Shown: piece after piece, positions 4,839 to 11,613 of the stretch
Position numbering within the stretch: position 1 is the stretch's first letter
Layout of the letters: every line of letters starts with the position of its first letter
DNA from: Schlegelella_A sp035493195
GTDB lineage: Bacteria > Pseudomonadota > Gammaproteobacteria > Burkholderiales > Burkholderiaceae_C
Assembly (NCBI GenBank): GCA_035493195.1
Contig: DATJIM010000346.1
Coordinates: forward strand, 1 to 11,613
Reading direction: 5' to 3'
DNA: 11,613 nucleotides
Notes under the pieces: model-generated
The model's database searches: none
Told to the model about the DNA's origin: nothing
The model's input: the letters and a program-made list of their open reading frames with translations, nothing else
Position numbers and translations under genes: made by a program

Positions 4839-4968
4839 GGCTTCATGAATCCGACCCGTGCCCGCAGTTCCGGGCCGACGGCAGGGCCGAAGGCAAGCGA
4901 CCTATAGTCGTCGCTCCATGTCCAGGCACAACGTGCACCCGGGGCGCGCTTCAACACGGAAGGGCACC

Positions 4969-6564
4969 ATGAGCATTTCGTATCTCCAACCGTTCAAGGA
5001 CAGGCTCTCGCGGCGATCGCGAATCCCGCCAGGAGCCGCGCTGGTTTTCGTGGTCGCCATGGGCGTGACCGCAAGTGCCTCGGCGCAAGCCACGGCGGCC
5101 CCGTCGCCGAATGCCACGCTCACCATCGGGATCGGTGTCGACCTCGACACGCTTGACCCGGCCCAGCAAACCACCACCACCGTGCAGAACGTGATCGACT
5201 ACGGCCTGCAGACGCTGGTGGCCTTCGACACGCAGGGCAAGATCAAGCCGCTGCTCGCCACCTCTTGGGAGACGTCGAAGGACGGCCTGACGCTGACGCT
5301 GCAGCTGCGCCAGGGAGTGAAGTTCCACGACGGCACTCCCTTCAACGCCGAGGCAGCAGCGTTCTCCCTCGATCGCTTGATCAGTGGCAAGGTGAAGGTG
5401 CCGATCGGGGCAGGCTTCAAGTCGATCAAGAGCATCGAGGCGGTCAACCCAACCACCCTGGCCATCCACCTGAAGCAGCCCGATCCCAACCTCTTGCCAA
5501 ACCTCTCGATCACGACGGCGTCGATCTTCTCGCAGGCGTCAGCCACCAAGGACGGCAACACGCCGACGAACATCGTTCGCCCGGTCGGCACGGGTCCGTA
5601 CCAGTTCACGCGCTGGAACAAGGGCAGCGAGGTGGTCTACACGCGGGTCGACGACTACTGGGGGCCGAAGCCCTACTACAAGACCGTCAGCTTCAAGGTC
5701 ATCCCGGAGGCGAACTCGCGCGAGGCCGGGTTGCTGGCCGGGCAGCTCGACATCGTCATGAACCCGCCGGTGACGGACCTGGCCGCCCTGTCGAACAACC
5801 CGGCGGTCAAGCTGCTCAAGGCGCCGAGCGACCGATCGGTCTTCATCGCGATCAACGTCACCAAGCCGCCGTTCGACAACGAGAAGGTTCGCCAGGCGCT
5901 CAACTACGCGGTCGACAAGGACGCGATCATCAAGAACGTGATGTTCGACTCGGTCAACCTGATGGACTCGCCGTTTCCCGCGTCGCTGACGGGCTATTGC
6001 AAGGTCGGCGCCTACAAGTACGACCCGGCCAAGGCGAAGCAGCTGCTGGCCGAAGCCGGCGTCAAGGACCTGAAGATCACCCTGGCCACGCCGACCGGCC
6101 GCTACATCCAGGACAGCCAGTTCGCCCAGGCCGTTTTCGGGTACCTGCGCAAGGTCGGGATCGAGGCCAACGTCCGCACCATGGACTGGCCGTCCTACGT
6201 GTCGGGCATCCAGCAGAAGGATGCGCCGTTCGAGCTGCACGTGCTCGGTTGGGCGCCCGGCGCGCTCGACGGCCCGACCCAGCTGCAGATGTTCACCGGG
6301 GCCACCATGCCGCCGAAAGGCCTCAACACCTCGTTCTTCTCCGATCCGGCAATCGACAGGCTGACCGCCGAAGCGGCATTGAACCTCGACGACGCCAGCC
6401 GCAACCAGCAGCTGTGCCAGATCCAGAAGGACGTCTGGCAAAAGGCGCCCTGGATCTTCCTGTGGAGCCAGACGCTGGTGCTGGGCTACAACTCCAAGAT
6501 CGACGGCGTGTCCTACCTGCCGAACGAGAAGTTCGAGACGCTGGGCGCTCATCCCAAGCCTTGA
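4969..6564 (+). CDS. ABC transporter substrate-binding protein, peptide/nickel type (SBP family 5)
   Basis: A 531-residue periplasmic receptor that captures the ligand and delivers it to the two permeases encoded next. The signal peptide has twin-Arg-like basic residues, a hydrophobic core GAALVFVVAMGV, and likely cleavage near ASAQA (about residue 41). The SBP_bac_5 domain follows: LTIGIGVDLDTLDPA, the strongly conserved LRQGVKFHDGTPFNAEAAAF, GTGPYQF near the lobe hinge, and VRQALNYAVDKDAI. Length is normal for DppA/OppA/GsiB-like proteins. The ATG at 4969 is chosen for GGAAGGG four bases upstream. An in-frame ATG at 4918 would add 17 residues ahead of the signal peptide and has no ribosome site. 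A TATAGT at 4903-4908 could be a -10 box but lacks a good -35. Ligand class (peptides, glutathione, opines or other) cannot be read from the sequence. The gene leads the five-gene operon. Confidence 0.93.
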   Translation: MSISYLQPFKDRLSRRSRIPPGAALVFVVAMGVTASASAQATAAPSPNATLTIGIGVDLDTLDPAQQTTTTVQNVIDYGLQTLVAFDTQGKIKPLLATSWETSKDGLTLTLQLRQGVKFHDGTPFNAEAAAFSLDRLISGKVKVPIGAGFKSIKSIEAVNPTTLAIHLKQPDPNLLPNLSITTASIFSQASATKDGNTPTNIVRPVGTGPYQFTRWNKGSEVVYTRVDDYWGPKPYYKTVSFKVIPEANSREAGLLAGQLDIVMNPPVTDLAALSNNPAVKLLKAPSDRSVFIAINVTKPPFDNEKVRQALNYAVDKDAIIKNVMFDSVNLMDSPFPASLTGYCKVGAYKYDPAKAKQLLAEAGVKDLKITLATPTGRYIQDSQFAQAVFGYLRKVGIEANVRTMDWPSYVSGIQQKDAPFELHVLGWAPGALDGPTQLQMFTGATMPPKGLNTSFFSDPAIDRLTAEAALNLDDASRNQQLCQIQKDVWQKAPWIFLWSQTLVLGYNSKIDGVSYLPNEKFETLGAHPKP

Positions 6565-6614
6565 GGCGATCGGCGCGCAAGCAGGGGCGGCAGCGACCCG
6601 GAACAGGAGGCCGC

Positions 6615-6635
6615 GTGGCGAGCTCCGGCGGATGA
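6615..6635 (+). CDS. Possible six-codon leader peptide coupling the first permease
   Basis: The only strong ribosome site before the permease, AGGAGG at 6605-6610, is 21 bases from the permease ATG, too far for direct use. It is four bases from a GTG that opens a six-codon frame (VASSGG) whose TGA overlaps the permease ATG as ATGA. This looks like a minicistron feeding ribosomes to the permease. CCGGA (6598-6602) and TCCGG (6624-6628) flank it and could fold over the ribosome site. A chance arrangement or a start-site frameshift is also possible. Confidence 0.35.
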   Translation: MASSGG

Positions 6636-7561
6636 GCGGCTTTTCGAGCTACCTCGTGCGCCGCTTGGCCGCCGCGGTCATCACGCTGCTCGGCGTGATC
6701 CTCGTCATGGTGCTGCTCGTCCGCGCACTGCCGGGCGACGCCGCCAGGGTCATCGCCGGCCTGCAAGCCACCCCCGAACAAGTCGAACAAGTTCGACTCT
6801 CGCTGGGATTGGACCGACCGGTGCCGGTGCAATATTGGCGCTACGTGGTGAACGTGGCCCACGGCAGCCTCGGGACGTCTGCCCGGTTCGAGACATCGGT
6901 GCTCTCCGAGATCGGCCATCGGTTGCCCTACACGATCGTGCTGGCGGTCTGCGGCACGCTGTTCGGGGCGGTGTTCGGGATCGCGCTGGGGGTGCTCGCC
7001 GCCACCCACAAAGGCCGATGGTTCGATGCGTTGGGCTCCATGCTCGGCGTCGCCGGCATCTCGATGCCGGTGTACTGGCTGGGCATCCTGCTGATCGTGC
7101 TGTTCTCGGTGCAGCTCAGATGGCTGCCCATCGGCGGTGCCGACGGTCTCGCCAGCCTGGTGATGCCCACGATCACGCTCGGCGTCTTCTCCATGGCCGT
7201 GGTCTCCCGAATGACGCGCTCGACGATGCTCGACACGCTGGATCAGGACTACGTGCGCACCGTGCGCGCCAAGGGAGTCGCCGAGTGGGTGGCGGTGCGG
7301 CACGCGCTGCGCAACGCCTTCATTCCGATCCTGACGGTGATCGGCCTGCAGTTCGGCACGCTTCTCGGCGGCGCGGTGCTGACCGAAACGGTCTTCTCGT
7401 GGCCGGGAATCGGCCAATTGCTGGTGCTGTCGATCAACAACCGCGACTTCCCGCTGGTGCAGGGCATCGTCTTCGTGTTCGCGGCGATGTTCATCGTGCT
7501 GAACATCGTCACGGACCTCCTGTACTCGGTCGTCGATCCCCGCGTGAGGCTGTATCGGTGA
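6632..7561 (+). CDS. ABC transporter permease, DppB/OppB type
   Basis: A 309-residue inner-membrane channel subunit of the peptide/nickel-type importer, with about six transmembrane segments. The N-terminal segment YLVRRLAAAVITLLGVILVMVLLVRALPGD is the characteristic first helix plus 'PGD' of DppB/OppB proteins. The binding-protein-dependent transport domain follows from about 96, with the cytoplasmic EAA coupling loop at 207-228 (YVRTVRAKGVAEWVAVRHALRN) that docks on the ATPases, and GGAVLTETVFSWPGIG at 246-261. The ATG at 6632 fits the family's N-terminus. Its ribosome site is poorly placed, so it may depend on the short upstream frame at 6615. The stop shares a base with the next start (TGATG). 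It is predicted to pair with the DppC-type permease as a heterodimer. Confidence 0.93.
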   Translation: MSGFSSYLVRRLAAAVITLLGVILVMVLLVRALPGDAARVIAGLQATPEQVEQVRLSLGLDRPVPVQYWRYVVNVAHGSLGTSARFETSVLSEIGHRLPYTIVLAVCGTLFGAVFGIALGVLAATHKGRWFDALGSMLGVAGISMPVYWLGILLIVLFSVQLRWLPIGGADGLASLVMPTITLGVFSMAVVSRMTRSTMLDTLDQDYVRTVRAKGVAEWVAVRHALRNAFIPILTVIGLQFGTLLGGAVLTETVFSWPGIGQLLVLSINNRDFPLVQGIVFVFAAMFIVLNIVTDLLYSVVDPRVRLYR

Positions 7562-8445
7562 TGCCCGCCGTGGCCACCGTCGAGACACCCGCGACGCCGG
7601 AGGCGACGCGCACGTCGCTGAGGAAGCTCCGCACGTTCGCGCGCAACAAGGGCGCGCTGATCGGCGTCTTCATCCTGCTGTTCCTCGCCGCTGCAGCGAT
7701 CTTCGCGCCGCTGCTGACCTCGTACGACCCGACCTCGCAGGACCTGTCGAGCGCGTTCCTGCCGCCGTCGTGGGAGCACCCGTTCGGCACCGACGATCTC
7801 GGCCAGGACATCCTCGCCCGCATCATGTACGGCGGGCGCTACACGTTGGCCATCGGCGCGGTGGCGGTGTTGATCGCCGCGATCGTCGGCGTGCCGCTCG
7901 GGCTGGTCTCCGGTTACGCGGGCGGCGCGACCGACATGGTGATCCAGCGGATCACCGACATCCTGCTGTCCTTCAATCCCTTTCTGCTGGCGCTCGTGCT
8001 GGTGGCCGTCTTCGGCGTCGGCATCGGGACGGTGACCATCGCTGCCGGCGTCGGCGTGATCCCGCAGTTCATCCGACTGACGCGCGGCCAGGCGCTGTCG
8101 TTGCGGGAAGAGGTGTATGTCGAGGCCGCGGTTGCCTTCGGAGAGGGCTCGCTCGCGATCCTGATCAGGCACGTGCTGCGCAACGCGCTGACGCCGATCA
8201 TCGTCTACGCGACGCTGAACATCGGCGTGACGATCCTGGTCGCCGCGGGCCTCGGCTTTCTCGGCCTCGGCGTGCAGCCGCCGACTCCCGAGTGGGGAAC
8301 GATGCTGGGCACGGCACGCTCGTTCATCTTCAAGGCGTCCTACCAGCTGACCTTCCCGGGCCTGACGATCTTCCTCGCCGTGCTGAGCTTCAATCTGGTC
8401 GGCGACGGACTGCGCGATGCGTTCGACCCGAGCCTTCGGGAGTAG
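7561..8445 (+). CDS. ABC transporter permease, DppC/OppC type
   Basis: A 294-residue second channel subunit. After a short cytoplasmic N-terminus comes one helix (about 32-53, GALIGVFILLFLAAAAIFAPLL), then the conserved periplasmic motif HPFGTDDLGQDILARIMYGGR (73-93) that marks DppC/OppC/GsiD proteins. The remaining helices follow, with the EAA loop at about 186-215 (YVEAAVAFGEGSLAILIRH) and the LGFLGLGVQPPTPEWGTML signature at 231-249. The ATG overlaps the stop of the first permease as TGATG, so translation is coupled. The EAA loop has AFGEG where 'ALGAS' is common, a mild divergence. The order permease B, permease C, ATPase D, ATPase F is the standard one for this importer family. Confidence 0.94.
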   Translation: MPAVATVETPATPEATRTSLRKLRTFARNKGALIGVFILLFLAAAAIFAPLLTSYDPTSQDLSSAFLPPSWEHPFGTDDLGQDILARIMYGGRYTLAIGAVAVLIAAIVGVPLGLVSGYAGGATDMVIQRITDILLSFNPFLLALVLVAVFGVGIGTVTIAAGVGVIPQFIRLTRGQALSLREEVYVEAAVAFGEGSLAILIRHVLRNALTPIIVYATLNIGVTILVAAGLGFLGLGVQPPTPEWGTMLGTARSFIFKASYQLTFPGLTIFLAVLSFNLVGDGLRDAFDPSLRE

Positions 8446-8449
8446 CCGC

Positions 8450-9493
8450 GTGCCGGGTGAACACCGTGAGCCGCTGCTGTCGATCAAGGATCTGCGCGTC
8501 ACGTTTCGCACCCGGACGGAATCGGTGCGCGCCGTCGACGGCGTGAGCTTCGACGTCTATCCGGGTGAGACGCTCGGCGTCGTGGGAGAGTCCGGGTCCG
8601 GCAAGAGCGTGACGATGCTCTCGGTGCTGCGACTCATCCCGCCGTCCAGTCGGGTCGAGACGTCCGGTCAGGTGCTGTTCGGTGGGCAGGATCTGCTGCA
8701 GGCCTCGAAGCGCGAGATCCGCCGGATTCGAGGCCAGCACATCGCATTGATTCCGCAGGACCCGATGACGTGCCTCGACCCGGTGCTGAAGGTGGGCCGG
8801 CAGGTGCGCGAGGCGATCGAGGCACACGAGAACGTCGCGGCGGGCGACGCCGACCGCCGCGGCGTCGAGCTGCTGGCCACGGTGGGAATACCGGAAGCCG
8901 GGCGACGCTACGCCCAGTTCCCGCACGAGTATTCCGGCGGCATGCGCCAGCGCGTCATGATCGCCATGGGCATCGCCAATGCGCCGTCGCTGCTGATCGC
9001 AGACGAGCCGACCACGGCTCTGGACGTGACGATCCAGGCGCAGATCATGGATGTGCTGCGCACGGCGCAGCGCGAAACCCGCGCGAGCATGGTGCTGATC
9101 AGCCACGACCTGGGGCTGATCGCCGAGATGGCCGACCGGGTCGTCGTGATGTACGCGGGGCACGTGGTGGAAGCCGCGGACGTCGACACGATCTTCTCGA
9201 GCCCCCGGCATCCGTACACCCTCGGACTCATCGGCAGCCTGCCACAGACGACGGGCAACGAGAAATGGTTGCGGCCCATTCCCGGCAGCCCGCCGGATCT
9301 GGCCAACGTGCCCTCCGGCTGCCCGTTCCACCCGCGCTGTTTCCTGTCACGCGGGCGAGAGGCGTGTCGCGACAGCCGGCCCGAACTCCGTGCGGTCGGC
9401 GCCGCCGAGCACCGCTCCGCCTGCCATTTCGCCGGCGAGCTGGAAGGAGCCGGCGTGCTGCTGGACGGCGGCCCTCACGAAGGCACAACGTGA
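8450..9493 (+). CDS. ABC transporter ATP-binding protein, DppD/OppD type
   Basis: A 347-residue ATPase that powers the importer. Walker A is GESGSGKS (46-53), the Q-loop Gln is 103, the signature is YSGGMRQR (161-168), Walker B is LLIADEP (181-187) and the switch His is 219. The C-terminal oligopeptide/dipeptide extension begins near HPYTLGLIGSLP and carries four cysteines (C291, C297, C306, C325; CPFHPRC motif). In related dipeptide importers these have been reported to bind a [4Fe-4S] cluster. I chose the GTG at 8450 because GGGAG lies seven bases upstream and the gene then starts four bases after the previous stop. An ATG at 8417 is in frame but would overlap the permease by 29 bases and adds residues with no family similarity. 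The stop overlaps the next start (TGATG). Confidence 0.94.
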   Translation: MPGEHREPLLSIKDLRVTFRTRTESVRAVDGVSFDVYPGETLGVVGESGSGKSVTMLSVLRLIPPSSRVETSGQVLFGGQDLLQASKREIRRIRGQHIALIPQDPMTCLDPVLKVGRQVREAIEAHENVAAGDADRRGVELLATVGIPEAGRRYAQFPHEYSGGMRQRVMIAMGIANAPSLLIADEPTTALDVTIQAQIMDVLRTAQRETRASMVLISHDLGLIAEMADRVVVMYAGHVVEAADVDTIFSSPRHPYTLGLIGSLPQTTGNEKWLRPIPGSPPDLANVPSGCPFHPRCFLSRGREACRDSRPELRAVGAAEHRSACHFAGELEGAGVLLDGGPHEGTT

Positions 9494-10554
9494 TGGCGGG
9501 CGACAGCCCGGCCCGCGGCCAGGTGATCCTGCGCGCCCGCGATCTCGTCAAGCACTTCCCGATCACTCAGGGCTTGTTCCACCGCACGGTCGGGCAGGTG
9601 CACGCACTCGACGGCGTGGAGCTCGACGTCGCGACCGGCGAGACGGTCGGCGTCGTCGGCGAGTCCGGGTGCGGCAAGACAACGCTGGGTCGCGCCCTGA
9701 TCCGACTGATCGACCCCACCCGCGGCAGCGTCGAATTCAAGGGCCAGGACATCACCCGTCTTTCTCGCAGCCAGATGCGCAGCGTCCGACGCGGCATGCA
9801 GATCGTCTTCCAGAACCCGTACGCGTCGCTGGATCCGCGGATGACGGTGCTGAACCTCGTCGCCGAACCGCTTCGCGTGCATGGTTTGTACGAGCGCGTC
9901 GGAGGGCCGAAGCGAGTCGCCGAGCTGATGGAGATTGTCGGCCTGAGCCCGGCGCACGCGAGGCGCTACGCCCACGAGTTTTCCGGCGGTCAACGGCAGC
10001 GGATCGCCATCGCCCGGGCGCTGGCATTGAACCCTGACCTCCTGGTGCTCGATGAACCGGTCTCGGCGCTCGACGTGTCGATTCAGGCGCAGGTCGTCAA
10101 CTTGCTCAAGCGCCTTCAGGACGAGTTCGAGCTGGCCTACCTGTTCATCGCTCATGACCTCACCGTCGTGCGCCACATCTCCGATCGGGTGGCGGTCATG
10201 TATCTCGGCAAGATCGTCGAAACCGGGACGCGGGAACAGATCTACGCCGAACCGAGCCATCCGTATACCCAGGCGCTCCTGTCCGCCGCGCCGGTGCCCG
10301 ACCCGAAGGCACGCGCCGCGCGCAAACGCATCGTCCTGACCGGCGACGTGCCGAGCCCAGCCGATCCACCGTCCGGCTGTCGGTTCCGCACCCGCTGCTG
10401 GAAAGCACAGGACGTGTGCGCCAGGCAGGAACCCGAGCTGGTCGATCGCGGACAGGGCCACCCGGTGGCATGCCACTTCGCCGCCGTCGACAGGCGGGTG
10501 GCGCTGCCGGAAGTGTCCGCCTTGGCGCTGTCTGCTCGAGGTCGGGCGCGATAA
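9493..10554 (+). CDS. ABC transporter ATP-binding protein, DppF/OppF type
   Basis: A 353-residue second ATPase of the heterodimer. The N-terminus has the DLVKHFPITQGLFHRTVG insertion before the P-loop typical of DppF/OppF. Walker A is GESGCGKT (56-63), the Q-loop Gln is 107 (FQNPYASLDPRM), the signature is FSGGQRQR (163-170), Walker B is LLVLDEP (183-189) and the switch His is 221. The C-terminal domain again has four cysteines (C296, C302, C309, C327; PPSGCRFRTRC), a possible [4Fe-4S] site. About 20 residues past the last cysteine are Ala/Arg-rich and unconserved. The ATG shares its first base with the upstream stop, with GAAGG nine bases before it. It is the last gene of the operon; no regulator or peptidase gene is attached that would hint at the ligand. 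Confidence 0.94.
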   Translation: MAGDSPARGQVILRARDLVKHFPITQGLFHRTVGQVHALDGVELDVATGETVGVVGESGCGKTTLGRALIRLIDPTRGSVEFKGQDITRLSRSQMRSVRRGMQIVFQNPYASLDPRMTVLNLVAEPLRVHGLYERVGGPKRVAELMEIVGLSPAHARRYAHEFSGGQRQRIAIARALALNPDLLVLDEPVSALDVSIQAQVVNLLKRLQDEFELAYLFIAHDLTVVRHISDRVAVMYLGKIVETGTREQIYAEPSHPYTQALLSAAPVPDPKARAARKRIVLTGDVPSPADPPSGCRFRTRCWKAQDVCARQEPELVDRGQGHPVACHFAAVDRRVALPEVSALALSARGRAR

Positions 10555-10617
10555 GCCGACGATCGGCAGATGCACGGGCGCTTGTACCGCCGTCGGCCGA
10601 TTCCGGTCGAACGACCG
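10555..10617. terminator. Hairpins between convergent dppF-type and dehydrogenase genes
   Basis: GCCGA-CGA-TCGGC (10555-10567) begins directly after the ATPase stop codon. CGGTCG-AA-CGACCG (10604-10617) lies 20 bases past the dehydrogenase stop on the minus strand. Either could help end transcription of the two converging units, but neither is followed by a T-run. Confidence 0.3.
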
Positions 10618-10635
10618 ACCGCTTCGGGCGGGAAA

Positions 10636-11487
10636 TCAGCGCGGCATGCGCGCCGCGGCCGCGACGTCGAGCGCGCCTTCGCCGCGTGCGATTGCCGCAT
10701 CAAGCATCGCCGCCACGCCTGGAATGACGAGGAGATCGACGCCGCTGCGTTGCGCTTCCTCGATCATCAGTCGGACGTCCTTGCGCGCCATCGCGACTTC
10801 GAACGACGGTTTGCTCAGGTCGCCCGACTCGATGCGTGCCGCGCGCGCCGGCAGGAACTGGCCCGGGTTGAATTGCTTGAAGAGCGCAAATGCCTCGGCC
10901 GTCGGCACACCGACGGCGTGGGCCAGGCGATTGACATCGCCGAGCACGCCGAGGATGCCGAGCAGTGTCAGGTTGCCGAACAGCTTGAACGCGGCGGCGC
11001 GCTCCGGAGCTTCGCCGAGGTAAGCGACGGTGCCGGTCATCTTCTGCAGCTCGGGCAAGAGCGCATCGTGGCGCGCGCGCGCCCCCGAAACCAGCATGAG
11101 CCCTGTGCCCTCGAGAGCGTTTGACGGCGCCATGAACACCGGGGCATGGACGAGAGTGCGACCGCGGGCGTTCCAGCGCTTCACGCGCTCGGCGGTCGGC
11201 GTGACGGCGGTGGTCGTATGGTCGACGATCCACGTCGCCGGCGCGATCCGCTCGGCGAGGGGCTCGAGGACGGCGTCGACCGACGCGTCGTCGGCGAGCG
11301 AGAGGTGGAGGCGTTCGGCCCCGGCGAGCGCAGCAGCGGGGTCGGCGAATGCGCGCGCACCCTCAGTCTCGAGCACGCTCGCCTTCTCAGCGGTGCGGTT
11401 CCAGACGTTGACGTCGTTGCCGTTTGCGCGCATGCGGCGCACGAACCCCGAGCCCATCAGCCCGGTTCCGAAGAAGGCGATCTTCAT
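10636..11487 (-). CDS. NAD(P)-dependent dehydrogenase of the 3-hydroxyisobutyrate dehydrogenase family
   Basis: A 283-residue beta-hydroxyacid dehydrogenase-like enzyme. The Rossmann domain opens with MKIAFFGTGLMGSG (GxGxMG) and has NRT at 30-32 after the second strand, a feature usually linked to NADPH use. The C-terminal helical domain has the predicted catalytic Lys168 with Asn172 (FKLFGN), and FEVAMARKDVRLMIEEA at 229-245 matches the conserved 'KD' helix. The substrate loop, normally DAPVSGG, is HAPVFMAPSNALEGTG (114-129), so the substrate is not 3-hydroxyisobutyrate by the usual rule. The glycine preceding the catalytic lysine region is also changed. The ATG at 11487 is chosen because the Rossmann strand starts there; GGATGG lies nine bases before it. 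It probably follows another gene 19 bases upstream. The family is sure, the substrate unknown. Confidence 0.9.
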   Translation of the reverse strand: MKIAFFGTGLMGSGFVRRMRANGNDVNVWNRTAEKASVLETEGARAFADPAAALAGAERLHLSLADDASVDAVLEPLAERIAPATWIVDHTTTAVTPTAERVKRWNARGRTLVHAPVFMAPSNALEGTGLMLVSGARARHDALLPELQKMTGTVAYLGEAPERAAAFKLFGNLTLLGILGVLGDVNRLAHAVGVPTAEAFALFKQFNPGQFLPARAARIESGDLSKPSFEVAMARKDVRLMIEEAQRSGVDLLVIPGVAAMLDAAIARGEGALDVAAAARMPR

Positions 11488-11506
11488 CTTGTTCCATCCA
11501 GGAGGA

Positions 11507-11613
11507 TCAGGATCTGAAGAGTAGCGAGTTGTCGCGGCGATGGGGATCGGGGAACTCGAGTTGAGCGACGATCCTATCGACAACTTCAAGTGACAACCGG
11601 CGGCAATCGGCCA
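11507..11613 (-). CDS. Possible 3' end of an unidentified gene cut by the right edge
   Basis: One minus-strand frame is open from the edge to a TGA at 11507-11509, coding for 34 residues that include LSLEVVDRIVAQLEFPDPHR and end RDNSLLFRS. It looks protein-like (amphipathic helix, then a short polar tail), and about 70% of its third positions are G or C. The stop lies 19 bases before the dehydrogenase ATG, a typical operon spacing. Open frames this short are common in GC-rich DNA and I recognise no family. If it is not a gene, the region is the dehydrogenase promoter; it also holds a perfect palindrome, AACTCGAGTT (11553-11562). Confidence 0.4.
   Translation of the reverse strand, partial: ADCRRLSLEVVDRIVAQLEFPDPHRRDNSLLFRS

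Noticed and set aside
4858..4968. Upstream in-frame extension and alternative ATG at 4918 for the binding protein, and the TATAGT at 4903-4908 as its promoter
   Set aside because: The extension has no ribosome site and would precede a complete signal peptide; the TATAGT lacks a convincing -35 element, so I did not call a promoter.
5265..6635. A 456-codon plus-strand frame inside the binding-protein gene
   Set aside because: It is a shifted reading of the binding-protein gene with Gly/Arg/Gln-rich shadow composition; only its last six codons (6615-6635) are considered, as a possible leader peptide.
1..11613. CRISPR arrays, tRNA genes, insertion sequences, toxin-antitoxin or defence genes
   Set aside because: I found no regularly spaced repeats, cloverleaf, transposase, terminal inverted repeats or matching protein motifs on either strand.

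Overview
The window looks like chromosomal DNA of a GC-rich proteobacterium, most likely a betaproteobacterium of the Burkholderiales type. The basis is the high GC content, the GC-rich third codon positions, the many ATGA/GTGA/TGATG gene overlaps, and the family-level look of SdhB, the Azotobacter-FdI-type ferredoxin and the small two-cysteine secreted protein. The placement is inferred from protein character, not from a search. I see no tRNA, rRNA, CRISPR, insertion sequence or phage gene.

Left part (1-3368), a redox and respiration region. A VOC-family gene is cut by the left edge (minus strand). After about 370 bp without a gene comes a minus-strand pair: a group III truncated hemoglobin whose stop overlaps the start (GTGA) of a 7Fe-8S ferredoxin. 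An AhpD-like alkylhydroperoxidase diverges from that pair. Converging on it is a minus-strand sdhC-sdhD-sdhB cluster with overlapping starts and stops. This cluster supplies the membrane anchors and iron-sulfur subunit of succinate dehydrogenase, but the flavoprotein gene sdhA is absent.

Middle part (about 3369-4968), a heat-shock region. Upstream of sdhC lies a decayed Hsp20 gene with its alpha-crystallin core deleted and a probable frameshift near the end. An intact hsp20 diverges from it on the plus strand. That gene is preceded by a heat-shock-sigma-like promoter and by an 8-bp hairpin that encloses its ribosome binding site and pairs the first base of the start codon. A small secreted two-cysteine protein follows in the same unit.

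Right part (4969-11613), transport and metabolism. A complete five-gene peptide/nickel-type ABC importer (binding protein, two permeases, two ATPases) runs on the plus strand. Apart from the binding protein, its genes are coupled by overlap or near-abutment. It converges on a minus-strand NAD(P)-dependent 3-hydroxyisobutyrate-dehydrogenase-like gene, which itself seems to follow the 3' end of another gene cut by the right edge.

Most noteworthy: the truncated hemoglobin-ferredoxin coupling, the sdhCDB cluster without sdhA (with a His-to-Arg change near the predicted quinone site of SdhB), and the candidate RNA thermometer of hsp20. I did not find a clearly new multi-gene system. The hemoglobin-ferredoxin pair is the best candidate for an under-described functional unit.
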